From an uncultured Acetatifactor sp. (GTDB taxonomy: Bacteria; Bacillota; Clostridia; Lachnospirales; Lachnospiraceae), in NCBI GenBank assembly GCA_947625675.1, contig CANQPH010000034.1, positions 1 through 33,011 on the forward strand: 33,011 nt of DNA, in the 5' to 3' direction. The notes under the pieces were generated by a model that was not told the origin of the DNA, did no database searches, and worked only from the letters and a program-made list of their open reading frames with translations. Shown here piece after piece: positions 7,887-15,792 of the stretch (position 1 is its first letter; the number at the start of each line of letters is the position of its first letter). Made by a program: the position numbers and the translations under genes.

Positions 7887-8876
7887 CTATGATGACTTTT
7901 TCTGAATTTTCGCCACGAAGAAGCCCTCGTAGAACTCCGTGGGACGGATGCAGCAGGTCCCGGGGAGACTTGTGGGCAGAAGGGGGAGGCTTTCCAACAT
8001 GGGATGCTCGATGGGAACGAGGCGGGCATTCCTTTTGGAAAGCACTTTTTTTAGAAGCCCTTCGTTTTCCGCTTCCAGGATGGAACAGGTGGAATAGATC
8101 ATGATGCGGCCCGGCTTCAGTAGTTCCAGGGCCTTTCGCAGAAGAGCCTCCTGGGTGCGCACGGACCGGTCGATCAGCTCCCGGGTGAAATATTTGGAGG
8201 CAGTGGAAGCCACCGAGGAAGGTGCGGGGGATGTTGCGGGTTCTTCTCGTTCGGGAGGGGCCGCCGTTTCCGCCTTGTCTTCTTCTGGCGGGAAGTACAG
8301 AGTGCCGCTGCCGCTGCAGGGAGCATCCAGCAGAATCTTATCAAAGGAAAAGAGAGGATCCAGGTTCCTGGCATCCTGGTTCATGATCAGGACTTTGGTG
8401 GCTCCCTGTTTGTCCAGGTTGTAGCGAAGTCTTTCTGAACGCACCTTGTTTTTCTCGCAGGCGGTGATCTGGGCCAGTCCCCCGGAAAGGGCGGCCATCT
8501 GGGTGGTCTTGCCTCCCGGAGCGGCGGCCATGTCCAGAATACATTCCTTTTCCCGGGGGTCCAGGAGCAGGGCGGGAATCATGGAGGACAGGCTTTGCAG
8601 ATAGATTTCTCCTTTTTCGTAAAGGGGAAGCTGTCGGATCAGCGGTTCCCTGGCCTCTTTTATAAGGAAGGCGTCCTCGTACCAGGGCACGGCCGCATAT
8701 TGGATCCCGGCGGCGTCCAGGGCCTTCCGGACGGAATCCGAGTCGGTTTTCAGAGTGTTGGCCCGCAGGGTGACGGGGCGCTTCTGCATATATCCGTCCA
8801 AAATCTGCCGAGTCAGTTCCGGGCCGTATTGATCCCGAAGTAAGTTGTTTAGAAAATCAGGGATTTCAGGGGTCAT
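7887..8876 (-). CDS. NOL1/NOP2/Sun-family rRNA m5C methyltransferase
   Basis: A 329-residue SAM-dependent RNA cytosine-5 methyltransferase. The SAM loop DMAAAPGGKT, motif IV DAPCSGSGT (Cys for product release) and motif VI STCS (nucleophilic Cys) are all present. It resembles RsmF/YebU or RsmB catalytic cores. The N-terminal NusB-like domain of RsmB is absent, so the RsmF group is nearer. A low-complexity insert rich in Pro, Glu, Ala and Ser (residues ~206-237) sits just after motif IV. GGAAGGAGA precedes the ATG on the minus strand. It is divergent from the beta-galactosidase gene, with which no link is evident. Confidence 0.9.
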   Translation of the reverse strand: MTPEIPDFLNNLLRDQYGPELTRQILDGYMQKRPVTLRANTLKTDSDSVRKALDAAGIQYAAVPWYEDAFLIKEAREPLIRQLPLYEKGEIYLQSLSSMIPALLLDPREKECILDMAAAPGGKTTQMAALSGGLAQITACEKNKVRSERLRYNLDKQGATKVLIMNQDARNLDPLFSFDKILLDAPCSGSGTLYFPPEEDKAETAAPPEREEPATSPAPSSVASTASKYFTRELIDRSVRTQEALLRKALELLKPGRIMIYSTCSILEAENEGLLKKVLSKRNARLVPIEHPMLESLPLLPTSLPGTCCIRPTEFYEGFFVAKIQKKSS

Positions 8877-8919
8877 AGAGTTCTCCTTCCAGAGGAAATC
8901 GGGTCATTGGAACGAGAAC

Positions 8920-8949
8920 AGTATATCATATTTGGAGGAATCGTTGCAA
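8920..8949 (-). promoter_or_regulatory. Promoter of the NOL1/NOP2/Sun gene
   Basis: On the minus strand: TTGCAA (8944-8949), an 18-bp spacer, then TATACT (8920-8925) preceded by TGA, an extended -10. It lies about 45 bp upstream of the start codon. Confidence 0.65.
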
Positions 8950-8997
8950 GCCGAAGTGTGTCCCGAAAAATAATTCTGAAAAACCGGCAGATTTTCA

Positions 8998-9026
8998 ATG
9001 ACAAATGCGGAAAAACTTGGTACAAT
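8998..9026 (+). promoter_or_regulatory. Promoter of the GH42 gene
   Basis: ATGACA (8998-9003), a 17-bp spacer, then TACAAT (9021-9026) preceded by TGG, an extended -10. It is about 50 bp upstream of the GH42 start. I saw no convincing catabolite-repression (cre) site nearby. Confidence 0.68.
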
Positions 9027-9077
9027 GATTCTGCACTTATGGGTATCTTTGTTCGGAGAAAAAGGAGAGGCGTTTTT

Positions 9078-11201
9078 ATGGAGAAAAAGATGTTATTTCC
9101 CCGGGTGGGGGGATTTTTGCATGGGGGAGACTACAATCCGGAGCAATGGCTGGACCGGCCGGACATTCTGGAGGAAGATGTCCGTTTGATGAAAAAGGCG
9201 GGGATCAATTCCGTCACTCTGGGCGTGTTTTCCTGGGCCGTTTACGAGCCGGCGGAAGGGGAATTTCATTTTGAATGGCTGGAGGAAATCATGGACAGGC
9301 TCTATGCCAACGGGATCTACACCGTCCTGGCCACGCCTTCCGGAGCCCGTCCCGCCTGGCTGGACGCCGCCTATCCGGAGGCCATGCGGGTGAGCAGCCG
9401 GGGCGTGCGGAATCATCACGGCGGACGGCACAATCATTGCATGAGTTCCCCCAAGTATCGGGAGAAGGTGGCCATCATCGACCGGAAGCTGGCGGAACGT
9501 TTCGGAAAGCATCCGGGACTTTTGATGTGGCATATTTCCAACGAATTCAGCGGAATGTGCTTTTGCCCCATCTGTGTAAAGCGTTTCCAGGAATATTTGG
9601 AGAAAAAATTCGATCATGATATCGAGAAACTGAACCATGCCTGGTGGACGACCTTTTGGAGCCATCATTACAACAGCTTTGAACAGATCGAGCCGCCCTA
9701 TGAGAACGGGGAACGGAGCGTCTTGGGGCTCAATCTGGAGTGGCAGCGCTTCACCAGCTGGAACACCGATGATTTCATGAATCATGAAATCCGAGTCTTG
9801 AAAGATATCACCCCCGAGATCCCCGTGACCGCCAATTTCATGGAATTGTTCGGCGGTTTGGATTATCAGAAGATGGCGGGCAGCCTGGACGTGATTTCCT
9901 GGGACAGCTACCCCAGGTTCCACAATGATTATGAAAGTTTTCAGGACACCATGTTCCGGAATGCCTTCCAGCACGGGGTCATGCGTTCCCTGAAGCCGGG
10001 AAAGCCATTCATGCTCATGGAGAGCACCCCCAGTCTGGTGAATTGGCACCCCTATAACAAGCTGAAGCGTCCGGGGGTGCACAAGCTGGCCAGTCTGCAG
10101 GCCGTCGCCTGCGGCTCCGATACGGTGCAGTATTTCCAGTGGCGGAAGGGCAGGGGCTCCGCAGAACAGTTCCACGGGGCCGTGGTGGATCATAACGGAA
10201 GCGAAGATACCAGGGTGTTCCGGGACGTGGCGGAATTGGGAGAAATCCTGGGCAGGATCGCCCCCGTGGTCGGCACCGTGGTACGGACCAGGGCGGCGCT
10301 GATCTTCGATTGGGACAACCGCTGGGCCATTCACGACGCCCAGGCTTTCGGCGGCCAGAGTAAGCAGTACGAGGAAACCTGCATGAAGATCTGGCTGGAA
10401 TTCCACAAGATGGGCGTGGAAATGGATATCCTGCGTTCCGATACCGATCTGGAGGGCTATGACCTGGCGGTGGTTCCCATGCTTTTTATGCTGCAAAAAG
10501 GAACTGCGGAAAATCTCATCCGTTTTGTAAAAAAGGGAGGACAGCTGCTGGCCACCTACTGTACGGGTTATGTGGACGAAGATCAGCTTTGCTACCTGGG
10601 CGGCTTCCCGGGGGACGGGCTCTCCGATCTGTTCGGCATCGTCGATGAGGAAATCGACACCCTGTACCCTTCCGACCGCAATCGCATTGTCTTTCCGGAC
10701 GGGACGGAATGGGAAGTCAGAGACTATGCGGAGCTGCTTCGGGTGAAGGATGCCCGGATCCTGGGCACCTACGGGGATGACTTCTATGAGGGAACCCCGG
10801 CCCTCACCTGCAAAGAATACCCTGTGGACACCTCCGCAGGACAGGCAGGCACTCCTGCAGGGCAGGCAGGCTCCCTTGCTGATCAGCCGGGCACTTCCGC
10901 AGGAAGTGCCGGCCCGTCCGCAGGACGGGCCTATTATCTGGCTGCCCGCTGCAGCACCGCCCAGATGCGTTCCCTGTTCCTGCAGATGTTGCGGGATGCC
11001 GGAATTCCCACGGAGGATCTGCCGGAGGGCGTGGACCATCATGTGAGATACGGGGAAGAAGGAACCTACGACTTTTATTTGAATTACAATACGGAACCGG
11101 TGACCTTATCCGGAGTAAAGGGCCTGGAATTGATTTCGGGAGAAAGGGCGGAAGGCGCATTGGAGTTAGGCCGATACGGAGTCGCCGTGGTGCGGCGTTG
11201 A
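9078..11201 (+). CDS. Beta-galactosidase, glycoside hydrolase family 42
   Basis: A 707-residue retaining GH42 enzyme without a signal peptide, so cytoplasmic. It begins with the family's GGDYNPEQW motif. The acid/base is Glu156 in WHISNEFSG and the nucleophile Glu315 in MLMESTPS. Cysteines of CFCPIC with an earlier Cys match the GH42 zinc site. The TIM barrel covers ~1-380, followed by the trimerisation domain and a small C-terminal beta domain. The ATG at 9078 follows AAAGGAGAGG by 7 bp. The longer frame from 8907 would cover the promoter. It likely releases galactose from oligosaccharides taken up by the cell. A 33-residue AGQAG-rich repeat (586-618) is inserted in the loop before YYLAAR. 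No transporter or regulator gene accompanies it. Confidence 0.93.
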   Translation: MEKKMLFPRVGGFLHGGDYNPEQWLDRPDILEEDVRLMKKAGINSVTLGVFSWAVYEPAEGEFHFEWLEEIMDRLYANGIYTVLATPSGARPAWLDAAYPEAMRVSSRGVRNHHGGRHNHCMSSPKYREKVAIIDRKLAERFGKHPGLLMWHISNEFSGMCFCPICVKRFQEYLEKKFDHDIEKLNHAWWTTFWSHHYNSFEQIEPPYENGERSVLGLNLEWQRFTSWNTDDFMNHEIRVLKDITPEIPVTANFMELFGGLDYQKMAGSLDVISWDSYPRFHNDYESFQDTMFRNAFQHGVMRSLKPGKPFMLMESTPSLVNWHPYNKLKRPGVHKLASLQAVACGSDTVQYFQWRKGRGSAEQFHGAVVDHNGSEDTRVFRDVAELGEILGRIAPVVGTVVRTRAALIFDWDNRWAIHDAQAFGGQSKQYEETCMKIWLEFHKMGVEMDILRSDTDLEGYDLAVVPMLFMLQKGTAENLIRFVKKGGQLLATYCTGYVDEDQLCYLGGFPGDGLSDLFGIVDEEIDTLYPSDRNRIVFPDGTEWEVRDYAELLRVKDARILGTYGDDFYEGTPALTCKEYPVDTSAGQAGTPAGQAGSLADQPGTSAGSAGPSAGRAYYLAARCSTAQMRSLFLQMLRDAGIPTEDLPEGVDHHVRYGEEGTYDFYLNYNTEPVTLSGVKGLELISGERAEGALELGRYGVAVVRR
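10833..10931 (+). repeat. 21-bp in-frame repeats forming twin hairpins in the GH42 gene
   Basis: There are five heptad units: SAGQAGT (10833-10853), PAGQAGS, LADQPGT, SAGSAGP (10896-10916) and partial SAGRA (10917-10931). The last two overlap two consecutive perfect palindromes with 9-bp arms and a GCA loop. The first has arms GGCACTTCC (10890-10898) and GGAAGTGCC (10902-10910). The second has arms GGCCCGTCC (10911-10919) and GGACGGGCC (10923-10931). The arms differ between the two hairpins but pairing is kept. Confidence 0.9.
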
Positions 11202-11228
11202 CCAGGTACCCCCGATAAAAAGTCCATC

Positions 11229-11257
11229 TTGACTTGCCTCCTTTCTTATTTTATAAT
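11229..11257 (+). promoter_or_regulatory. Promoter of the yicC-remA-gmk-rpoZ operon
   Basis: TTGACT (11229-11234), a 17-bp spacer and TATAAT (11252-11257), about 43 bp before the yicC start. Confidence 0.83.
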
Positions 11258-11299
11258 CTTATCAGACGTTATCATTGAGGAAAGGCGTTGGAGAGACTC

Positions 11300-12178
11300 A
11301 TGATTAAGAGCATGACCGGTTTCGGCCGCTGCGAGATTGCGGAAGGAACCCGCAAATTTACCGTAGAAATGAAGTCCGTCAACCACCGGTATCTGGATTT
11401 CAACATTAAGATGCCGAAAAAGCTGAATTTCTTTGATTCCGCCATCCGGGGAGAATTGAAGAAATACATCTCCAGGGGAAAGGTGGATGTCTTCATCAGC
11501 TATGAGGACTTCTCCGAGAATACTTCCAGCATCCGCTACAACAAGGAATTGGCGGCGGAGTATCTGCAATATTTGAATCAAATGGCGGAGGACTTCGGCC
11601 TGGAAAAGGATGTCAGCGTCTCCGTTTTGTCCAGGTATCAGGACGTTTTCGTCATGGAAGAACAGGACGTGGACGAGGAAGAGCTGTGGAAGGAACTACA
11701 GAAAGCCATTGAGGGGGCTGCGGAAGGGTTCGTGCAGACCCGCATTGCGGAGGGAGAACGCCTGAAGGAAGATTTGCTGGAGAAGCTGGACGGCATGCTG
11801 GTTCTGGTGGACAGAGTCAGTGAAAGATATCCTGCAATTCAGCAGGAATACCATGACAAATTGAAGGAAAAAGTGCAGGAACTTCTGGGAGATGCCCAGG
11901 TGGACGAAAGCAGACTTTTGACGGAGGTGGCCATTTTTGCGGATAAGATCTGTGTGGACGAAGAAGTGGTGCGTCTGCGCAGCCATATCGAAGCCACGGC
12001 AGGAGCGCTTCGGGAGGGCGGAAGCATCGGCCGGAAGCTGGATTTCATCGCTCAGGAGATGAACCGGGAGGCCAACACCATTCTTTCCAAAGCCAACGAT
12101 CTGGAGACCTCCGCCTGCGCCATCGAATTGAAGACAGAGATTGAAAAGGTGCGGGAGCAGATCCAGAACATCGAATAA
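11300..12178 (+). CDS. yicC: YicC-family endoribonuclease
   Basis: A 292-residue protein with the family N-terminus MIKSMTGFGR and the C-terminal DUF1732 block REGGSIGRKLDFIAQEMNRE, followed by NTILSKANDLE. YicC/YloC proteins are metal-dependent endoribonucleases acting on RNA in the cytoplasm. The ATG at 11300 is preferred because it gives the conserved start. A TTG at 11288 would add four residues. It leads the operon with remA, gmk and rpoZ, the order found in Bacillus and clostridia. The next gene starts 12 bp downstream. Confidence 0.93.
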   Translation: MIKSMTGFGRCEIAEGTRKFTVEMKSVNHRYLDFNIKMPKKLNFFDSAIRGELKKYISRGKVDVFISYEDFSENTSSIRYNKELAAEYLQYLNQMAEDFGLEKDVSVSVLSRYQDVFVMEEQDVDEEELWKELQKAIEGAAEGFVQTRIAEGERLKEDLLEKLDGMLVLVDRVSERYPAIQQEYHDKLKEKVQELLGDAQVDESRLLTEVAIFADKICVDEEVVRLRSHIEATAGALREGGSIGRKLDFIAQEMNREANTILSKANDLETSACAIELKTEIEKVREQIQNIE

Positions 12179-12190
12179 GGGAGTGCGTTT

Positions 12191-12733
12191 ATGAATAAGT
12201 TGATCCATATCGGTTTCGGCAACATCGTGAACACCTCCAAGATCATTGCCATCGTCAGCCCGGATTCCGCTCCCATCAAGCGCCTGGTACAAAAGGCCAG
12301 GGAGGAAGGGACGGCCATTGACGCCACCCAGGGGAGGAAGACCAAGGCGGTGCTGGTGATGGAGAACAGCCAGATCGTATTGTCGGCTTTGCTGCCGGAG
12401 ACCATAGCGGGAAGGGCCCAGGGCACATTCCAGGGCGGTTTCCAAAATTCAGCTGAGGAAAGTTCCCAGAACGCCGCCGCTGGCGCAGTTCAGGGCACGG
12501 TTCAGGGCAGTTTCCGGAATTCAGCCGGGGAAAGTCCCCAGAACGCCGTTGGCGCAGTTCAGGGTATGCCCCAGGGCGGTTTCCAAAATTTGACCGGGGA
12601 AAGTGTCCCGAGCGATGGTTTCGATGCAGTTCGAGGCGCACCTCAGAGTGGAGCCCAGGGCAAGGCCCAGGACGAGATTCCTCAGATATCTCGGCGGAGA
12701 GAGGAGGCGGAAGGATGCATAAAGGAATATTGA
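12191..12733 (+). CDS. remA: RemA-family (DUF370) regulatory protein with repeat tail
   Basis: Residues 1-77 match the complete RemA/DUF370 core: [20 protein letters not shown], then [28 protein letters not shown] and [14 protein letters not shown]. In Bacillus RemA activates biofilm matrix and osmoprotection genes as a DNA-binding ring. Family members are usually near 90 residues; this one has 180. The extra ~100 residues are three tandem 23-24-residue repeats (starting [14 protein letters not shown]) plus a partial fourth and a charged end. The gene overlaps gmk by 19 bp, so the tail extends into the gmk start. AAGGGAGTG precedes the ATG. The core call is firm. Any function of the tail is unknown. 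Confidence 0.9.
   Translation: MNKLIHIGFGNIVNTSKIIAIVSPDSAPIKRLVQKAREEGTAIDATQGRKTKAVLVMENSQIVLSALLPETIAGRAQGTFQGGFQNSAEESSQNAAAGAVQGTVQGSFRNSAGESPQNAVGAVQGMPQGGFQNLTGESVPSDGFDAVRGAPQSGAQGKAQDEIPQISRRREEAEGCIKEY
12422..12670 (+). repeat. 69/72-bp in-frame repeats in remA
   Basis: Units lie at 12422-12493 (72 bp), 12494-12562 (69 bp) and 12563-12634 (72 bp), with a decayed fourth from 12635. Shared residues are GxxQGxF-N-GES---GAVQ. All lengths are multiples of three. Most differences between units are single bases. Confidence 0.9.
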
Positions 12734-13347
12734 TCGTGATATCCGGCTTTTCCGGGGTCGGGAAAGGCACTTTGGTAAAGCGCCTGATGAGTTCCTATGA
12801 CAATTATGCACTGTCCATTTCTATGACCACCCGGCCGCCCAGGCAGGGGGAGCGGGACGGCGTGGAATATTTCTTCGTGGACAAAGAGAAATTTGAACGC
12901 ACCATAGAAGAGGACGGTCTCATCGAGCACGCCTGTTACTGCGGAAATTATTACGGGACGCCCAGGGCTTACGTGGAAGAGCAGCTGAAAAAGGGCAAGG
13001 ACGTGATCCTGGAGATCGAGATCCAGGGGGCCCTGAAGGTGAAGAAGAAGTTTCCCGGCGCCATGCTTTTGTTCGTGACGCCTCCCAGTGCGGAGGAGTT
13101 AAAGCGCAGGCTCGTGGAAAGGGGAACGGAGTCCCCTCAGGTGATCGAGGAGCGTCTGGCCAGGGCTTGTGAGGAATCGGAAGGCGTGGAAGCCTATGAC
13201 TACGTGGTGGTGAATGATGATCTGGACGCCTGCGTGAGGGAGATCCACGGCCTGGTGGATGCGGCCCGAAGGGCCCCGGCGCACCGGGAGGAATTGATCA
13301 GAGAAATCAGAGAAGAGTTGAAGGAATATGCGAAAGGAGCAAAATAA
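12715..13347 (+). CDS. gmk: Guanylate kinase
   Basis: A 210-residue enzyme making GDP from GMP and ATP. It has the P-loop GFSGVGKGT, the GMP-binding TTRPPRQGE and DGVEYFFV segments, [10 protein letters not shown] and the lid [14 protein letters not shown]. It starts inside the end of remA (19-bp overlap), preceded by AGAGGAGG at 12700-12707 and GGAAGG next to the ATG. It ends in a TAATG overlap with rpoZ. Length and motifs are normal. Confidence 0.96.
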   Translation: MHKGILIVISGFSGVGKGTLVKRLMSSYDNYALSISMTTRPPRQGERDGVEYFFVDKEKFERTIEEDGLIEHACYCGNYYGTPRAYVEEQLKKGKDVILEIEIQGALKVKKKFPGAMLLFVTPPSAEELKRRLVERGTESPQVIEERLARACEESEGVEAYDYVVVNDDLDACVREIHGLVDAARRAPAHREELIREIREELKEYAKGAK

Positions 13348-13583
13348 TGTTACATCCGTCTTATTCAGATTTGATGAAGGTAGTAAACAGCGAAGTGGAG
13401 CAAGGTGAGGCACCGGTAGTGAACAGCCGTTATTCCATCGTCATGGCCACGGCCAAAAGGGCCCGGCAGCTGATTGACGGGGAGGAACCCCTGGTGAAGG
13501 AGAGGATCAACAAACCCCTGTCCGTTGCGGTGGAGGAACTGAACCAGGGCAAGATCAAGATTTTGTCAGAAGAAGAGGAATAA
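13347..13583 (+). CDS. rpoZ: RNA polymerase omega subunit
   Basis: A 78-residue omega subunit with the typical SRYSIVMATAKRARQLI helix and a C-terminal KPLSVAVEELNQGKI segment. It helps assemble the beta-prime subunit and supports ppGpp responses in other bacteria. Its start overlaps the gmk stop by one base. Operon order is as in Bacillus and related clostridia. Confidence 0.94.
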   Translation: MLHPSYSDLMKVVNSEVEQGEAPVVNSRYSIVMATAKRARQLIDGEEPLVKERINKPLSVAVEELNQGKIKILSEEEE

Positions 13584-13619
13584 AACCAGCGATAAAAAAG
13601 AGAAAGGTGCCTTTTTTTC

Positions 13620-13647
13620 AAAGAGAAGGGTGCTTTCCTCTTTTTTT
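13620..13647 (+). terminator. Terminator after rpoZ
   Basis: AAAGAG (13620-13625) can pair with CTCTTT (13639-13644), with further weaker pairs inside, followed by a T run to 13647. A second short T tract lies at 13612-13618. The stem is imperfect. Confidence 0.6.
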
Positions 13648-13648
13648 G

Positions 13649-13737
13649 TGTGCGGCAGCAGACGTTGCATGCGGCGGACATGGTGTGCGGTAACGGAGGT
13701 TGTGTGCGGCAGCGGATGCGTGTGCGACATACGGAGG
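13649..13737 (+). repeat. About 17-20-bp degenerate repeats before rimO
   Basis: Five units resembling TGTGCGGCAGCGGATG start near 13649, 13666, 13684, 13701 and 13721. They vary from 17 to 20 bp and have several substitutions. The last provides the GGAGG of the rimO ribosome site. They fill the gap between the rpoZ terminator and rimO. An open frame through them produces a Cys-rich peptide that I consider spurious. Confidence 0.75.
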
Positions 13738-13746
13738 AAGGGAAAC

Positions 13747-15087
13747 GTGAATCAGCCGACAAAGATATTATTTATCTCCCTGGGTTGCGACAAGAATCTG
13801 GTGGATACCGAAATGATGCTGGGAATACTCCAGGAAAAGGGGTTTTCTTTTACCGACGACGAGGCGGAAGCGGATGCGGTGGTGGTGAACACCTGCTGCT
13901 TTATCAATGACGCCAAGGAGGAAAGCATCAACACTTTGCTTGAAATGGCCCGGCTTCGCAAGGAGGGCCGCCTGAAGGCCTTGATCGCCGCAGGATGTCT
14001 GGCCCAGCGCTATCGGGAGGAAATCCAGAGGGAGATCCCGGAGGTGGACGCCATCGTGGGGACCACCGCCATCGCTTCCATTGCGGAGGCCCTGGAGGAG
14101 GTGCTGGAACGCCGGGGGCGGAACCATTACGAGGATCTCAATGCGAAGCCTCTGACAGGCGGCAGGCGGATCGTCACCACGGGAGGACATTACGCTTATC
14201 TGAAAATCGCAGAGGGCTGCGACAAACACTGTACCTACTGCGTCATTCCCAAAGTTCGGGGAAATTACCGCAGCGTGCCCATGGAGGAACTGCTGCGGCA
14301 GGCCGGGGAGCTGGCGGAGGGCGGCGTGCGGGAGCTGATCCTGGTGGCCCAGGAAACCACCCTCTACGGGGTGGATCTTTATGGGGAAAAGAAGCTTCCG
14401 GAGCTGCTTCGGGCCCTGGCCCGGATCGACGGGCTCTATTGGATCCGGATTCTGTATTGTTATCCGGAGGAGATCACGGAAGAGCTCATTGCGGTCATGG
14501 CGGAGGAACCCAAGATCTGTCACTATTTGGACATCCCCATCCAGCACGCTTCCAACGCCGTTCTGAAACGCATGGGCCGGAGGACGGATCAGGCGGCCCT
14601 GCGCAGGATCATCGGAAGACTGCGGGAGGCCATTCCGGATATCTGCCTGCGGACCACTTTGATCACCGGTTTCCCGGGGGAGACGGAGGAGGATTTTCAG
14701 GAACTGGCGGAGTTCGTGAACGAGATGGAATTCGACAGGCTGGGGGTCTTCCCATATTCCCAGGAAGAGGATACCCCTGCGGCCATTATGACGGACCAGG
14801 TGGAGGAAGAGGTCAAGAACAGCCGCCGGGACGAACTCATGGAGCTGCAGCAGGAGATCGCCTTTGAAAAAACGGAGGGTCTCGTGGGTCGCATCCTGGA
14901 AGTGATGGTGGAAGGCAAGGTGGCGGAGGAAGAAGTCTATGTGACCCGCACCTATCGGGACGCCCCGGACGTGGACGGTTATCTGTTCCTGGAAACCGAC
15001 GCCCAGCTTATGTCAGGGGACTTCGTGAAGGTCCTGGTGACGGATTCCAGCGAGTATGACCTGATCGGTGAAATATATCACGAATAA
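13747..15087 (+). CDS. rimO: Ribosomal protein S12 methylthiotransferase
   Basis: A 446-residue radical SAM enzyme that methylthiolates the conserved Asp of ribosomal protein S12. The N-terminal MTTase domain has its three cluster cysteines in SLGCDKN, VVNTCCFIND and AAGCLAQRY. The radical SAM motif is C158-DKH-C162-TY-C165. A TRAM domain closes the protein. RimO rather than MiaB is indicated by SLGCDKNLVDTE and CYPEEIT. The GTG start at 13747 follows GGAGGAAGGG. The frame opens at 13630, but that part is repeat DNA. The last codons resemble the 17-bp repeat unit that follows. Confidence 0.94.
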   Translation: MNQPTKILFISLGCDKNLVDTEMMLGILQEKGFSFTDDEAEADAVVVNTCCFINDAKEESINTLLEMARLRKEGRLKALIAAGCLAQRYREEIQREIPEVDAIVGTTAIASIAEALEEVLERRGRNHYEDLNAKPLTGGRRIVTTGGHYAYLKIAEGCDKHCTYCVIPKVRGNYRSVPMEELLRQAGELAEGGVRELILVAQETTLYGVDLYGEKKLPELLRALARIDGLYWIRILYCYPEEITEELIAVMAEEPKICHYLDIPIQHASNAVLKRMGRRTDQAALRRIIGRLREAIPDICLRTTLITGFPGETEEDFQELAEFVNEMEFDRLGVFPYSQEEDTPAAIMTDQVEEEVKNSRRDELMELQQEIAFEKTEGLVGRILEVMVEGKVAEEEVYVTRTYRDAPDVDGYLFLETDAQLMSGDFVKVLVTDSSEYDLIGEIYHE

Positions 15088-15173
15088 GAAGGTGCTGGGA
15101 ATGAAAAGGTGCTATGAATGAAAAGGTATTGCGAATGCAAATATATTACGAATGAAAAGATATCATGAAAAGA
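15072..15173 (+). repeat. 17-bp tandem repeats growing out of the rimO 3' end
   Basis: Five units of exactly 17 bp start at 15089, 15106, 15123, 15140 and 15157, the first being AAGGTGCTGGGAATGAA. The last coding bases and stop of rimO (15072-15088, AATATATCACGAATAAG) match the unit at 15140 at 14 of 17 positions, so they make a sixth unit in register. The array fills nearly all of the space before the pgsA ribosome site. Confidence 0.88.
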
Positions 15174-15198
15174 AAGATTGCAGGAGGATTGTTTTTCG

Positions 15199-15777
15199 AT
15201 GAAAATGAATTTACCCAATAAGCTGACCATATTCCGCATGATCCTCATCGTGCCCTTCGTGCTGCTCCTTTTGGGCGGACATCAGAGATGGGGCTGGATC
15301 AGGGCGATTTTTGGAGGAATTATGGAGTATCTGGATTATATCGCTCTGGCCATCTTCATCATCGCCAGCCTGACCGACCTGCTGGACGGCAAGATCGCCC
15401 GCAAGTACAACATGGTCACTAACTTCGGCAAATTCATGGATCCGCTGGCGGACAAGCTCCTGGTCTGCGCCGCCATGATCATTCTGGTAGAACTGGGGAG
15501 AATCCCTTCCTGGGTGGTGGTGGTGATCATCAGCCGGGAATTCATCATCAGCGGCTTCCGTCTGGTGGCTTCCGATAACGGGGTGGTGATCGCCGCCAGC
15601 TATTGGGGCAAATTCAAGACTACTTTCCAGATGGTCATGGTATGCCTGATGATCGCCAATATCTCGCAGCTTCAGCTTTTGACCACCATCGTGATGTGGA
15701 TCGCCCTGGCGCTGACGGTGATATCCTTGGTGGATTATGTGGTGAAAAATAAGGACGTTATGAAGGAAAAAGATTAG
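15199..15777 (+). CDS. pgsA: CDP-diacylglycerol-glycerol-3-phosphate 3-phosphatidyltransferase
   Basis: A 192-residue integral membrane enzyme making phosphatidylglycerolphosphate from CDP-diacylglycerol and glycerol 3-phosphate, the first step to phosphatidylglycerol and cardiolipin. The CDP-alcohol phosphotransferase motif is complete: DLLDGKIAR, then GKFMDPLADKLL. There are about five to six hydrophobic segments. The N-terminus MNLPNKLTIFRM is typical. The ATG at 15199 has AGGAGG at 15182-15187. An ATG two codons later is equally possible. rimO-pgsA-cinA-recA is a common order in clostridia. Confidence 0.94.
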   Translation: MKMNLPNKLTIFRMILIVPFVLLLLGGHQRWGWIRAIFGGIMEYLDYIALAIFIIASLTDLLDGKIARKYNMVTNFGKFMDPLADKLLVCAAMIILVELGRIPSWVVVVIISREFIISGFRLVASDNGVVIAASYWGKFKTTFQMVMVCLMIANISQLQLLTTIVMWIALALTVISLVDYVVKNKDVMKEKD

Positions 15778-15792
15778 GAGAGACATGCGAAA

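Noticed and set aside
9093..11042. A 649-residue minus-strand open frame across the GH42 gene
   Set aside because: It is the antisense shadow of a gene with an intact active site, and has no ribosome site or recognisable domain.
13630..13746. A longer N-terminus for RimO
   Set aside because: The extra residues are Cys/Arg-rich translation of degenerate repeats overlapping the rpoZ terminator; the GTG at 13747 has a good ribosome site and gives the usual N-terminus.
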